Positions 43,981 to 52,391 of a DNA stretch of 64,000 nucleotides are shown here, in pieces (position 1 is the stretch's first letter; each line of letters starts with the position of its first letter). A program made the translations under genes and the position numbers. The stretch is from Chitinophagaceae bacterium (GTDB lineage: Bacteria > Bacteroidota > Bacteroidia > Chitinophagales > Chitinophagaceae). The stretch spans positions 2,046,001 to 2,110,000 of the forward strand of contig JADJLJ010000001.1 of the NCBI GenBank assembly GCA_016710165.1, written 5' to 3'. The notes below the pieces were generated by a model, which saw nothing but the letters and a program-made list of their open reading frames with translations, had not been told where the DNA came from and did no database searches.

Positions 43981-43995
43981 TATAAACCAGGTAGA

Positions 43996-44256
43996 ATGAA
44001 CATACTCTTCAAGGCATTGAACGACAAGACGAGGAGAGAGATCCTTGAACATTTAAAGAAGGGTGATCTGACAGCGGGTGAGATTGCAAATCTTTTCAGT
44101 ATCAGCAAACCAAGTATCTCTCACCACCTTGACCTGCTCAAACAGGCAGGGTTGGTTCAGTCCGTTAAAGAAGGACAGTTCATCAAATATTCGCTGAATA
44201 CCACAGTAATGGATGAGATCATAAAATGGTTTGTGGATTTCAGAACAAAGAACTAA
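43996..44256 (+). CDS. ArsR-family autorepressor, SdpR-like
   Basis: An 86-residue winged-helix protein: LFKALNDKTRREILEHLKKG (helix 1-2), then LTAGEIANLFSISKPSISHH (recognition helix-turn-helix) and GLVQSVKEGQFIKYSLNT (wing). No Cys-rich metal site is visible, as in SdpR rather than metal sensors. It is followed after 12 bp by an SdpI-like membrane protein, the same pair as in Bacillus subtilis sdpRI, where SdpI gives toxin immunity and sequesters SdpR. An inverted repeat in its own promoter suggests autorepression. Confidence 0.85.
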   Translation: MNILFKALNDKTRREILEHLKKGDLTAGEIANLFSISKPSISHHLDLLKQAGLVQSVKEGQFIKYSLNTTVMDEIIKWFVDFRTKN

Positions 44257-44268
44257 ACACTGTAAAAT

Positions 44269-44946
44269 ATGAAACGTTCAGCTTTATTTCACATGCTGTT
44301 CCCGTTTGTGATGATGTGCATCCCCTGGATCTATCTTGCAATGATCTGGGGAGACCTTCCGGAGATCATCCCAACCCATTTCGGGATCGGCGGAACCCCC
44401 GATAAATTTGGAGCAAAGAGTGAATTATTGATCGCCCCGGCGATCCTGTCGGTTGTGGGGATCCTGATGTATTTTATACTCAGGAATATCCATAAGATAG
44501 ACCCCAAGAAGAAATATTCTGCCACCACTGCCGCTGTGATGGGTAAAATAGCGTTTGTTGTTATCCTTTTCCTTTGCGCTGTAACAATGCTCATCATATA
44601 CTGGATGGTGAAAGGTAAAGTAGAAGGCTTGCCGGTCTTCTTTTGTGGCCTCGGCCTGTTTTTGGCCTACCTCGGCAACCTGATGCACAGTATAAAACCA
44701 AATTACTTTGTGGGGTTCCGCATTCCATGGGCACTGGAAAACGAAGAGAACTGGAGAAAGACACACCAACTGGCAAGTAAGATCTGGTTTGCAGGAGGTT
44801 TGCTCCTGGCAGTGATCTCCCTGCTGCTCAGCACCAAAGTTATTATCCCTGTATTTATCAGCAGCATCTTCCTGATGGCGGTGATCCCCGTCGTTTATTC
44901 TTTTAATATTTACCGGCTGTCTGACAAACCGGGCAACAAAAAATAG
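44269..44946 (+). CDS. SdpI/DUF1648-family membrane protein
   Basis: A 225-residue protein with six hydrophobic segments. The loop IIPTHFGIGGTPDKFGAKSE (residues about 36-55) is the DUF1648 signature, and NYFVGFRIPWALENEENWRKTHQLA is the SdpI C-terminal signature. In Bacillus, SdpI protects against the SdpC peptide and signals to SdpR. No sdpABC toxin genes are present here, so the sensed peptide or stress is unknown. Co-transcribed with the upstream repressor. Confidence 0.85.
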   Translation: MKRSALFHMLFPFVMMCIPWIYLAMIWGDLPEIIPTHFGIGGTPDKFGAKSELLIAPAILSVVGILMYFILRNIHKIDPKKKYSATTAAVMGKIAFVVILFLCAVTMLIIYWMVKGKVEGLPVFFCGLGLFLAYLGNLMHSIKPNYFVGFRIPWALENEENWRKTHQLASKIWFAGGLLLAVISLLLSTKVIIPVFISSIFLMAVIPVVYSFNIYRLSDKPGNKK

Positions 44947-44998
44947 TTTACCAAACAGGGGCCCTTCCAGGTTGGATAAAAACCGACATTCCCAATTT

Positions 44999-45025
44999 AA
45001 AAACCCCCGGATTTTATCCCGGGGG
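44999..45025 (-). terminator. Terminator after the PepSY-like protein gene
   Basis: CCCCCGG (45004-45010) pairs with CCGGGGG (45019-45025). Read on the minus strand the hairpin is followed by five U residues, so it ends transcription from the gene at 45050-45496. It lies between convergent genes and could also slow plus-strand transcription. Confidence 0.75.
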
Positions 45026-45049
45026 CTCCAAAACCCAAAAACCAACTCT

Positions 45050-45496
45050 CTATTTTTTTCTTTTACCTTCCACTTCCAGGTCACCATTGCTTAAGCATTT
45101 GAGACTAACCGTCTGTTTGCCGTTCCCAACCGTGACATAATACCTGGTCTGTCCTTCATAGGTCAGTTCAATGGCATTCTTTGCCATTTCGTACCCGGTA
45201 TATTTTTCAGCAATGGCCAGCGAAACATTCAACGGCATCTGTTCCACAGTAATGCCCCTTGATGTACCAACCAATTCGCCGTCTTCGTTGTAAGCGGCAT
45301 CCACCCTTACATTGTTAAGCAGGAAAGAGGCAAAGTAAAAATCGCTTGTCTTTTCCCAGTTTACATGGCTCGCTTTTGAAAAATCACTTTCAAAGGCTGC
45401 TTTTACTTTGGGAGTCACGTTTTCGCCTCCTGTTGCAAAAGCGGTTGCAGCAAACAGCATTACAACCGCTGTTAAGATCATTTTGAACTTTTTCAT
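45050..45496 (-). CDS. Secreted PepSY-like small protein
   Basis: The start at 45494-45496 (MKKFKMILTAVVML) is preferred over 45532 because it gives a clean signal peptide (residues 1-22, ATAFATGG). The 148-residue product has two similar halves, ENVTPKVKAAFESDFSKASHVNW and LNVSLAIAEKYTGYEMAKNAI, each followed by beta strands (FYFASFLLNNVRVDAAYNEDGEL; TRYYVTVGNGKQTVSL). This is the PepSY-like/DUF2874 pattern of Bacteroidota periplasmic proteins. Function unknown. A promoter match lies about 60 bp upstream and a terminator downstream, so it is probably monocistronic. Confidence 0.72.
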   Translation of the reverse strand: MKKFKMILTAVVMLFAATAFATGGENVTPKVKAAFESDFSKASHVNWEKTSDFYFASFLLNNVRVDAAYNEDGELVGTSRGITVEQMPLNVSLAIAEKYTGYEMAKNAIELTYEGQTRYYVTVGNGKQTVSLKCLSNGDLEVEGKRKK

Positions 45497-45836
45497 AACT
45501 ATACTTTTTATTTGTTTAGAATAACTGCCCATGGCCGGCAGTTTTGATTACACACCAAAAATAGGTGCCCATCAACCGCAGTACAAGCACATCTTTACCG
45601 GGTATGTTAAGGAATGTTAATCTCCATACAAACGGTAATCAAGTACCCGGAAGGGTGGCCCTTATTTTTCATAAAACCCAATACCAGCTGGCCATTGCGG
45701 TTTTTTCTTAATAATTTACTAAAAGATGATTCCGGACTGTTAAAAAGTGAAAGTGGTATTAACTTTTTATTACCCGGTACAGAAAGGCCGGTAGGGCATC
45801 AGCCGCTTTAAACTGATTATCTTTATGCATCCCGTT
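45497..45836. other. Intergenic region between PepSY-like gene and AcpH-like gene
   Basis: These 340 bp contain the minus-strand promoter at 45556-45587. The rest shows no gene, hairpin or repeat that I can support. Confidence 0.5.
45556..45587 (-). promoter_or_regulatory. Promoter of the PepSY-like gene
   Basis: On the minus strand TATTTTTG (45563-45556) matches the -7 consensus exactly, and CTTG (45587-45584) lies 20 bp upstream as a one-mismatch -33 element. The leader to the ATG would be about 50 nt. Confidence 0.5.
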
Positions 45837-46433
45837 ATGAATTACCTGGCCCACGCATATCTTTCCTTTCAGCAACCAGAGATACTTCTGGGCAACATGA
45901 TCAGTGATTATATAAAAGGTAAGAACCAGTTCAACTACCCCGTTGCCGTACAAAAAGGTATCCGGCTGCACCGGGCCATTGATGGTTTTACCGATACCCA
46001 CCCCGCAACACAGGAATTGAAATCGTTTTTCCGGCCACAGTACCGTCTCTATTCAGGTGCATTTTCCGACATCGTATACGACCATTTCCTGGCAACTGAC
46101 ACGGGTGAGTTTGGTTCAGAAACAGACCTGGCCGGATTTGCCGGAAATACCTACCGGCTTCTGGATGCAAGGGCTGATCTCTTTCCGCCCCCGTTTCAAA
46201 AAATGTTCCCTTACATGAAAGCGCACGACTGGTTATCCAACTACTGGTTCACCTGGGCCATTGAAAAGAGTTTCGAAGGACTGGTCCGAAGGGCCGTATA
46301 TCTTACAGAAAGCAGGATCGCTTTTGAAATATTCAACCGGCACTACAATGCCATGCAGCACTGTTATGCTGCTTTTTTTCCTGAACTGAAGAAATTTACC
46401 GTACATCAATTCGATGAACTTTTGAAAAACTGA
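45837..46433 (+). CDS. ACP phosphodiesterase-like protein (AcpH family)
   Basis: Starting at MNYLAHAYLSF (45837) the protein has 198 residues. An in-frame ATG four codons earlier (45825) is also possible. Motifs: NYLAHAYLSFQQPEILLGNM, ISDYIKGK, GIRLHRAIDGFTDTHP and YSGAFSDIVYDHFLA, matching the AcpH HD-like family, which removes 4'-phosphopantetheine from acyl carrier protein. Metal-binding His/Asp positions are kept. It heads a plus-strand run with two DUF2911 genes. A link to the two carrier proteins of the exopolysaccharide locus is only speculative. Confidence 0.82.
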   Translation: MNYLAHAYLSFQQPEILLGNMISDYIKGKNQFNYPVAVQKGIRLHRAIDGFTDTHPATQELKSFFRPQYRLYSGAFSDIVYDHFLATDTGEFGSETDLAGFAGNTYRLLDARADLFPPPFQKMFPYMKAHDWLSNYWFTWAIEKSFEGLVRRAVYLTESRIAFEIFNRHYNAMQHCYAAFFPELKKFTVHQFDELLKN

Positions 46434-46457
46434 TTTGACTATCTTTAAATAAAAAAT

Positions 46458-47021
46458 ATGATGCGGTTGTTATTGGCATTCCTGCTTCTTTGTTTTTCTG
46501 TCCCCGGTATACATGCGCAGGGTAAACTACCCCCGCTGGACAAATCACCCATGGACATGAGCCATTACCCCAGCAATTATCCCCTGCTTAAGATCCAGGA
46601 TAAGCTGACAGGGCCCCTTATAGCCCGCATCATTTACAGCAGGCCCCAAAAGGGCGGCCGGTTGATCTTTGGCGACCTGATCGAATACGGTAAGGTCTGG
46701 AGGCTGGGTGCCAATGAAGCCACAGAAATTGAATTTTACAAAGACGTCAGGATCAACAACACAAAAATAAAAAAGGGACGATATACCCTGTATTGCATAC
46801 CCTATGCCGACAAATGGACGATCATTATTAACAAAGAAACGGACACCTGGGGTTCGTTCAGGTATGATGCAAAAAAAGACCTGCTCCGCGTAGACATAGC
46901 CTTGCAAAAGCAAACGGAAACAACCGAGGAGTTTGTGATGGCTTTTGAAAAATCATCAACCGGTGATGTGTTGATCATTGCCTGGGAGGATGTAAAACTG
47001 AATTTACCGATCGTATTTTAA
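46458..47021 (+). CDS. Secreted DUF2911 protein 1
   Basis: A 187-residue protein with a signal peptide (residues 1-20, FSVPGIHAQG). The DUF2911 core follows: RIIYSRPQKGGRLIFGDLIE, WRLGANEATEIEFYKDV, KKGRYTLYCIPYADKW and IIINKETDTWG. The function of this Bacteroidota family is unknown. It starts 24 bp after the AcpH-like gene and is followed after 12 bp by a paralogue, so the three genes are probably one transcript. Confidence 0.85.
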   Translation: MMRLLLAFLLLCFSVPGIHAQGKLPPLDKSPMDMSHYPSNYPLLKIQDKLTGPLIARIIYSRPQKGGRLIFGDLIEYGKVWRLGANEATEIEFYKDVRINNTKIKKGRYTLYCIPYADKWTIIINKETDTWGSFRYDAKKDLLRVDIALQKQTETTEEFVMAFEKSSTGDVLIIAWEDVKLNLPIVF

Positions 47022-47033
47022 TCCCCTGAAACC

Positions 47034-47690
47034 ATGAATACAAGAAAAGTTTTTTTATCCCTCGGACTGTTTTCCAATATGTTCCTTTTTATCGCCTGCG
47101 ATCAGCAAAAGAAGAATGTAGAAGATCAAGGTCCCGTTCCCGGACAGATACCGGCAGTTATAAACGACAGCGGATCATTGGGCATTGACAAATCTCCCAT
47201 GGATATGATCTATTTCCCGGTTGATTACCCCAAAGAAAAGATGATCACTCCGGGTCTTGAAAACCCTTTGGCAAGAGTAATATACAGCAGACCCCAGAAG
47301 AACGGCAGGACAATCTTTGCAGATTCATCCACCGCAAAAAACTTTATCCAGCATTACGGGCAGGAGTGGCGGCTGGGTGCCAATGAGGCCACAGAGATCG
47401 AATTCTTTAAAGCGGCAACCATACAGGGGAAAAAGATTCCTGCCGGCCGGTATATTTTGTATTGCATCCCTTACAAGGATACGTGGAAGATCATTTTCAA
47501 CAGCAATCTCTTTAGCTGGGGATTGCACATGGATAAAACCAAAGATATTGCTGAAATTGAACTGTCTGCAGGTAAAAGCAATACCCAGGCAGAGTATTTC
47601 ACCATGCTGTTCCAGAAAGCTTCTTATGGCTGCGACCTGCTGATGGCCTGGGGCGATGTTAAAGTGACCATGCCCATCGGTTTCAACTGA
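47034..47690 (+). CDS. DUF2911 lipoprotein 2
   Basis: A 218-residue paralogue of the preceding gene. The N-terminus ends in FLFIAC, a lipobox with the lipid Cys at about residue 22, so it should be membrane-anchored. The core repeats the family pattern: RVIYSRPQKNGRTIFADSST, WRLGANEATEIEFFKAA, PAGRYILYCIPYKDTWKIIF. A linker of about 30 residues follows the Cys. Function unknown. Confidence 0.85.
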   Translation: MNTRKVFLSLGLFSNMFLFIACDQQKKNVEDQGPVPGQIPAVINDSGSLGIDKSPMDMIYFPVDYPKEKMITPGLENPLARVIYSRPQKNGRTIFADSSTAKNFIQHYGQEWRLGANEATEIEFFKAATIQGKKIPAGRYILYCIPYKDTWKIIFNSNLFSWGLHMDKTKDIAEIELSAGKSNTQAEYFTMLFQKASYGCDLLMAWGDVKVTMPIGFN

Positions 47691-47740
47691 GCCATGCCTT
47701 TCCTGCTCATTCACTCGCTTTTTTTATTGATATTTACACC

Positions 47741-49639
47741 ATGTGTGGTATTGCCGGGATATTATTGAACAAACCCAACAGCGAGGCGCCCGTCTTTTTA
47801 AAAAAAATGACAGATGCCCTGGCCCATCGTGGGCCGGATGCAGAAGGTTCCTGGAGCAATGAAAAAAACACGGTTCACCTGGGGCACCGCAGGCTTTCCA
47901 TAATTGACCTGAGCAACAACGCCGCCCAGCCCATGCCCTATGCGGCCGGACGTTACCACATTGTTCATAATGGAGAAATATACAACTACGCCGGAATAAA
48001 GAAGTTTTTACAGAACAAGGGGTACAGCTTCTCTTCCCGGACCGACACCGAAGTGATCGTGGCCGCATACGATTACTGGAAAGAAAGATGCCTGCAGCAA
48101 TTTGACGGTATGTTCTCCTTTGTGATCTGGGACGAAAAAGAAGAACAGCTTTTTGCAGCCCGGGACCGCTTTGGAGAAAAGCCTTTTTATTACTACGAGG
48201 ATCATGAGCATTTTATCTTTGCCAGTGAAATGAAGGCCTTATGGAAGACCGGGATCGAAAAGAATATTGACCGGAAAATGCTGCTCAACTACCTTACCCT
48301 TGGGCATGTACAGAACTGCGTAGATAAAGAGCAGACTTTTTTTGAATCCGTTTATTCACTCCCGCCCGCACATTATTTAAAAGTTTCACCCGCCGACAGG
48401 CAATCAAGAATTAAACGCTATTGGCAGCTTAATAAAGAAACAAGGATAGAGATCTCTGAAACCGATGCTGCAGAAAAATTCACCGAAATATTTGATTCCT
48501 CTGTGAAAAAGAGGCTGCGAAGCGATGTGCCTGTTGGAACAAGTTTAAGCGGCGGGCTGGATAGCTCGTCGGTAGCTGCTTCTATAAATCACCTGAACAG
48601 GATAAGCCCTGCCGCAGAAGATATTGCCCATATCCTGGGCAACCCCTCCGGAAAGCTGCAAAGCTTTTCTGCAGTTTTCCCGGGTTTTGAAAATGATGAA
48701 TCTGCCTACATAAACCTGCTGACCGGGAATTTATCCATAAAAAATCATCAAACCCAGCCGGATGCTGCCGGGCTCATCAATGAATTTGAAAAACTATGTT
48801 ATCACCAGGAAGAGCCTTTTCAGTCTGCCGGCATCTATACACAGTACAAAGTATTTGAACTGGCCAAACAACACGATGTAAAAGTATTGCTTGACGGCCA
48901 GGGTGCCGATGAAATACTGGCCGGTTATCCCAGGTATATACATTGGTACCTGCAGGAGGTGCTGAGCAGGCATAAACTGGGTGCATCCCGGAAAGAAAGA
49001 AAAGCATTCCTGAAAAATGATCAGCATTTCCCATGGGATATTAAAAATATTTTCGCCGCATTCCTGCCTTCGCATGCAGCCATTCAGCTTGAAAAGAAAG
49101 AATACCTTAAAACGATTCACCAGCCGGATATAAGTACTGACCTGATCCGGTCACTGGCGGGGCGGGAGTGGGAAGGCATTCACAAACCCATTGTTACCAA
49201 ACTCAATGATATCCTGTACTTCAATACCTCCGAAATGGGCCTGGAAGAACTGCTGCGCTTTGCCGACCGGAACAGCATGGCCCATGGCAGGGAAGTAAGG
49301 CTTCCCTTCTTAAGCCATGAACTGGTTGAATTTGTTTTTTCACTTCCTTCCCAATTAAAAATGCAGGCTGGCTGGACAAAGTACCTGCTGAGAAAAGCCA
49401 TGGATAAACGGTTGCCCCCTGAGATCACCTGGAGGAAGAATAAAGTGGGTTTTGAACCGCCGCAAAAATTGTGGATGCAGAATGGCGCCGTTCAGGAATA
49501 CATCCAGGAATCAAAACGAAAACTGGTAAAGGCCGGTATTCTCAATAAAAAAGCGCTCGATAAAAAGATCGAACCAGCGGCGGCACACGCCGAAAAAAAT
49601 TACGACTGGCGGTATTTATGTGCCGCACAACTTCTATAA
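47741..49639 (+). CDS. asnB: Asparagine synthetase, glutamine-hydrolysing
   Basis: A 632-residue enzyme making asparagine from aspartate, glutamine and ATP. The start MCGIAGILL leaves the catalytic Cys2 after Met removal. The glutaminase domain shows HRGPDAEGSW, GHRRLSIIDLS and HNGEIYNY. The synthetase domain has the PP-loop SLSGGLDSSSVAAS and LDGQGADEILAGYPRY. Length matches AsnB. AsnB-like proteins also occur in glycan and peptide clusters as amidotransferases, but the gene stands outside the exopolysaccharide locus. A MITE-like element begins 6 bp after its stop codon. Confidence 0.9.
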   Translation: MCGIAGILLNKPNSEAPVFLKKMTDALAHRGPDAEGSWSNEKNTVHLGHRRLSIIDLSNNAAQPMPYAAGRYHIVHNGEIYNYAGIKKFLQNKGYSFSSRTDTEVIVAAYDYWKERCLQQFDGMFSFVIWDEKEEQLFAARDRFGEKPFYYYEDHEHFIFASEMKALWKTGIEKNIDRKMLLNYLTLGHVQNCVDKEQTFFESVYSLPPAHYLKVSPADRQSRIKRYWQLNKETRIEISETDAAEKFTEIFDSSVKKRLRSDVPVGTSLSGGLDSSSVAASINHLNRISPAAEDIAHILGNPSGKLQSFSAVFPGFENDESAYINLLTGNLSIKNHQTQPDAAGLINEFEKLCYHQEEPFQSAGIYTQYKVFELAKQHDVKVLLDGQGADEILAGYPRYIHWYLQEVLSRHKLGASRKERKAFLKNDQHFPWDIKNIFAAFLPSHAAIQLEKKEYLKTIHQPDISTDLIRSLAGREWEGIHKPIVTKLNDILYFNTSEMGLEELLRFADRNSMAHGREVRLPFLSHELVEFVFSLPSQLKMQAGWTKYLLRKAMDKRLPPEITWRKNKVGFEPPQKLWMQNGAVQEYIQESKRKLVKAGILNKKALDKKIEPAAAHAEKNYDWRYLCAAQLL

Positions 49640-49645
49640 ATTGTC
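49638..49645. repeat. Target-site duplication, left copy, of MITE 1
   Basis: AAATTGTC occurs directly before the left end of the element and again directly after its right end (49818-49825). A perfect 8-bp duplication is the mark of transposition. It overlaps the last bases of the asnB stop codon. Confidence 0.75.
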
Positions 49646-49817
49646 GGTAGTGTCCTATTTTGAATATTTTGTGACCTGTCATGCTGAGGAACAGCCTGTC
49701 CCGATTCATCGGGAAAGCATCTCAGGTTAAGCAAACGATCCTGATCAGGAGATCCTTCGTTCCCTGCCTACCGGCAGGCAGGCTCAGGATGACAATCATT
49801 CAAAATAGGACACTACC
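49646..49817. mobile_element. MITE-like element, copy 1 (172 bp)
   Basis: The ends GGTAGTGTCCTATTTTGAAT (49646-49665) and ATTCAAAATAGGACACTACC (49798-49817) are perfect 20-bp inverted repeats. The element is flanked by the 8-bp duplication AAATTGTC. The inside has further paired segments (TCATGCTGAG with CTCAGGATGA; CCTGCCTACCGGCAGGCAGG; TCCCGATTCATCGGGA), so the whole can fold into a long hairpin. No transposase is encoded; movement would need one in trans. A relative is at 56286-56436, lacking about 21 bp around the TCCCGA hairpin. Confidence 0.85.
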
Positions 49818-49873
49818 AAATTGTCATTCGGTTTTAATTTCTCAACTTTGCTGATAATAAAAAATTTACACCA

Positions 49874-51013
49874 ATGAAGCTTGCTACGAAATTTATTCAT
49901 GCCGGTGCCGAACCCGACCCCAGCACGGGCGCCATCATGGTCCCCATTTATCAAACCAGCACTTATGTACAGGAAGCCCCGGGAAAGAACAAGGGCTACG
50001 AGTATGCCCGTTCCCAAAATCCCACCCGGAAGGCCCTGGAAGATGCCTATGCTAGCATTGAGAATGGCAGGTTTGCCCTGGCATTTGGCAGTGGGGTGGC
50101 GGCTACGGACAGTGTAATAAAATTATTGAATCCCGGCGATGAAGTAATTGCCGCCAATGATATGTATGGCGGAACCTACCGGCTGTTCACCAAAGTGTGG
50201 GAACGGTATGGCATAAAATTCAGGTATGTGGATACCACGAATGCCGAAAATGTAAAAGCGGCTGTTACGGCTGCTACAAAACTGATCTGGATCGAAACCC
50301 CCACCAACCCGCTGATGAACATCACCGATATTGCTGCCATGGCGGCGATAGCAAGATCGGCAAAAGCCCTGCTCTGCGTGGATAATACCTTTGCTTCCCC
50401 TTACCTGCAAAATCCCCTGGACCTGGGTGCCGATATTGTCATGCATTCCGCCACCAAGTATTTAAGCGGCCACAGCGATGTGATCCAGGGTGCCCTGATG
50501 ATGAATGACCCGGAACTGAGGGAAAAATTATATTTCATACAAAAAAGCTGCGGTGCAGTACCGGGTCCGATGGATTGCTTCCTGATCCTGAGGGGGATCA
50601 AAACGCTTCACGTACGCATGAAACAGCATTGCGAGAACGGAGAAAGGATTGCCACCTGGCTGCGCAGCCATCCCAAAGTAGCCAGGGTTTACTGGCCGGG
50701 CTTTGAAGACAGTGCAGGTTACGCTGTTGCTAAAAAGCAAATGCGTGGCTTTGGCGGCATGATCAGCTTTGAGCTCAAAGATGAAAGCGTGGCTGCGGCA
50801 ACAAAGGTCCTTTCTTCCACCCACCTGTTTTCGCTGGCTGAAAGCCTCGGTGGTGTTGAATCACTGATCAATCATCCCGCCAGCATGACGCATGCCAGCA
50901 TACCCAGGGAAGAACGGATCAAAAACGGCTTGTCAGACTCCCTCATCCGGTTAAGTGTAGGCATTGAGGATGCCGACGACCTGGTAGAAGACCTGGAACA
51001 GGCAATTGGATAA
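49874..51013 (+). CDS. Cystathionine gamma-synthase/lyase family PLP enzyme
   Basis: A 379-residue Cys/Met-metabolism PLP enzyme. Motifs: KFIHAGAEPDPSTGAIMVPI, YARSQNPTRKALEDA, FGSGVAATDSVI, WIETPTNPLMNITDI, HSATKYLSGHSDVIQG with the PLP Lys, and SLGGVESLINHPASMTHAS. The last block favours gamma-synthase/gamma-lyase (MetB/MccB) over beta-lyase. MetB and MccB cannot be separated here. It lies downstream of the MITE-like element, with 48 bp between the right duplication and the ATG. Confidence 0.88.
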   Translation: MKLATKFIHAGAEPDPSTGAIMVPIYQTSTYVQEAPGKNKGYEYARSQNPTRKALEDAYASIENGRFALAFGSGVAATDSVIKLLNPGDEVIAANDMYGGTYRLFTKVWERYGIKFRYVDTTNAENVKAAVTAATKLIWIETPTNPLMNITDIAAMAAIARSAKALLCVDNTFASPYLQNPLDLGADIVMHSATKYLSGHSDVIQGALMMNDPELREKLYFIQKSCGAVPGPMDCFLILRGIKTLHVRMKQHCENGERIATWLRSHPKVARVYWPGFEDSAGYAVAKKQMRGFGGMISFELKDESVAAATKVLSSTHLFSLAESLGGVESLINHPASMTHASIPREERIKNGLSDSLIRLSVGIEDADDLVEDLEQAIG

Positions 51014-51016
51014 ACA

Positions 51017-51253
51017 ATGAACTATTTTGTTGAAATCATTGGCTGGATCGGTGCCGTACTGATCGTGGGTGCCTACTTCCTGAATATCAACGGCAGGTTG
51101 AAAAGCTCTTCGGGTGTTTATATTTTAAGTAACCTGTTCGGCGGCATTTTCTTTACCGTCAACACACTGGTGCACCAGGCATATCCGTCCATGATCGTAA
51201 ATATCATCTGGGTGTTTATTGCGATCGCTGCCTTATTCAAAAAAAACCGGTAA
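51017..51253 (+). CDS. Small CBU_0592-like membrane protein
   Basis: A 78-residue protein with three hydrophobic segments (residues about 5-23, 33-50, 57-73) and sequence VEIIGWIGAVLIVGAYFLN, as in the CBU_0592 family of small membrane proteins. It starts 3 bp after the preceding gene and is probably co-transcribed. No function is known. Confidence 0.75.
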   Translation: MNYFVEIIGWIGAVLIVGAYFLNINGRLKSSSGVYILSNLFGGIFFTVNTLVHQAYPSMIVNIIWVFIAIAALFKKNR

Positions 51254-51265
51254 ACCGATGCGTCT

Positions 51266-52039
51266 GTGAAAGATGATCTCAGGAAATTTTTAGACAGGAA
51301 GGTGGAACTGTACAACAAGCCTTCTTTCATCAAAGATGACCCCATTTCCATACCCAGGCAATTCACAAAAAAACAGGATATCGAGATCGCCGGTTTTTTT
51401 ACCGCCCTGTTTTCCTGGGGTAACCGTACCACCATCATCAATAAATCCAATGAATTGATGCAGCTGATGGGCAATCAACCGTATGCATTCTGCCTCCATC
51501 ATTCAGATGCGGATCTGAAAAAATTACTTGCGTTCAAACACCGCACATTCAATGCAACCGATCTGTTGTATTTCGTGTCATTCTTCAACATGCATTACAG
51601 CAAACAGCCTTCCCTTGAATCGGCCTTTACCCAATGGATGAACAAACGGGATGTAACCGTTGAAAATGCCCTGAACGGGTTCTATCATTATTTCTTCTCT
51701 TTACCCGATGTTCCCCCGCGAACCCGGAAACACATAGCAGCGCCTGAAAAGGATTCGTCCTGCAAAAGGCTGAATATGTTCCTCCGATGGATGGTACGCA
51801 GGGACAAAGCGGGTGTTGATTTCGGGATCTGGAATGATATCCGTCCCCCGCAACTGGTATGCCCGCTGGATGTTCATGTAGCAAGGGTGGCCCGGCAACT
51901 GGGTATTTTGAAAAGAAAGATACCCGACTGGAAGGCTGCATTGGAATTGACCTCTTTTTTGCGTACATTGGATAAGGCCGACCCGGTGAAATACGATTTT
52001 GCCCTGTTCGGGACCGGGGTGATGGAAAACAAACGCTGA
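51266..52039 (+). CDS. TIGR02757/DUF2400 family protein
   Basis: A 257-residue soluble protein with a GTG start at 51266; the ATG at 51258 is in another frame and stops at once. Features: YNKPSFIKDDPISIPRQFTK, DIEIAGFFTALFSWGNRTTI, LNMFLRWMVRRDKAGVDFGI, and CPLDVHVARVARQLGILKR with KADPVKYDFALFG. The CPLDVHVARVAR block resembles the DNA-glycosylase helix-hairpin-helix end of this conserved Bacteroidota family. Function unknown; a nucleic-acid role is an inference. Confidence 0.82.
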   Translation: MKDDLRKFLDRKVELYNKPSFIKDDPISIPRQFTKKQDIEIAGFFTALFSWGNRTTIINKSNELMQLMGNQPYAFCLHHSDADLKKLLAFKHRTFNATDLLYFVSFFNMHYSKQPSLESAFTQWMNKRDVTVENALNGFYHYFFSLPDVPPRTRKHIAAPEKDSSCKRLNMFLRWMVRRDKAGVDFGIWNDIRPPQLVCPLDVHVARVARQLGILKRKIPDWKAALELTSFLRTLDKADPVKYDFALFGTGVMENKR

Positions 52040-52063
52040 CCTTCCAAAAACAAACAGTTGACC

Positions 52064-52387
52064 ATGGAGAATAATGAACTGATCCGGTTGCTCAATAAAG
52101 AGCTGGCGGTTGACCTTGCCGGGAATGCCACATATCATGAGATACACAGTCAACTGGCAGCCTACATCAACCAGTTAATAAAAAATGATTTTGAAAAACT
52201 GGTAACCTATCTCTACCGCATTGATGTAAGTGAACAGAAATTAAAATCGCTGCTGAAACAATTCCCCGATGAAGATGCCGGTAATATTATTGCATCGCTC
52301 ATACTGGAAAGGCAGGAACAGAAATTAAAGACCCGCGAGCAGTTCAGCAGGCAGGGTAATGAGATGGATGAGGAAGAAAAATGGTAA
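52064..52387 (+). CDS. Conserved small hypothetical protein
   Basis: A 107-residue, highly charged, mostly helical protein starting at ATG 52064 (MENNELIRLLNKEL). It has DFEKLVTYLYRIDVSEQKLK and FPDEDAGNIIASLILERQEQ, and an acidic C-terminus (NEMDEEEKW). There is no signal peptide or membrane helix. It lies 24 bp after the TIGR02757 gene in the same direction. I do not recognise a characterised family. Confidence 0.7.
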   Translation: MENNELIRLLNKELAVDLAGNATYHEIHSQLAAYINQLIKNDFEKLVTYLYRIDVSEQKLKSLLKQFPDEDAGNIIASLILERQEQKLKTREQFSRQGNEMDEEEKW

Positions 52388-52391
52388 TGCC

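Larger units (their letters stand above)
43597..43995. other. Divergent intergenic region between exopolysaccharide locus and SdpR/SdpI-like pair
   Basis: These 399 bp are AT-rich and contain no credible ORF. The right end holds the SdpR-like promoter/operator and a dispersed motif copy (43911-43937). The promoter of the exopolysaccharide locus must lie here or nearby, but I found no good match to the -33/-7 consensus on the minus strand. Confidence 0.6.

Noticed and set aside
44425..45087. Open frame of 220 codons on the minus strand
   Set aside because: Antisense to the SdpI-like gene and running through its terminator region; composition is not protein-like.
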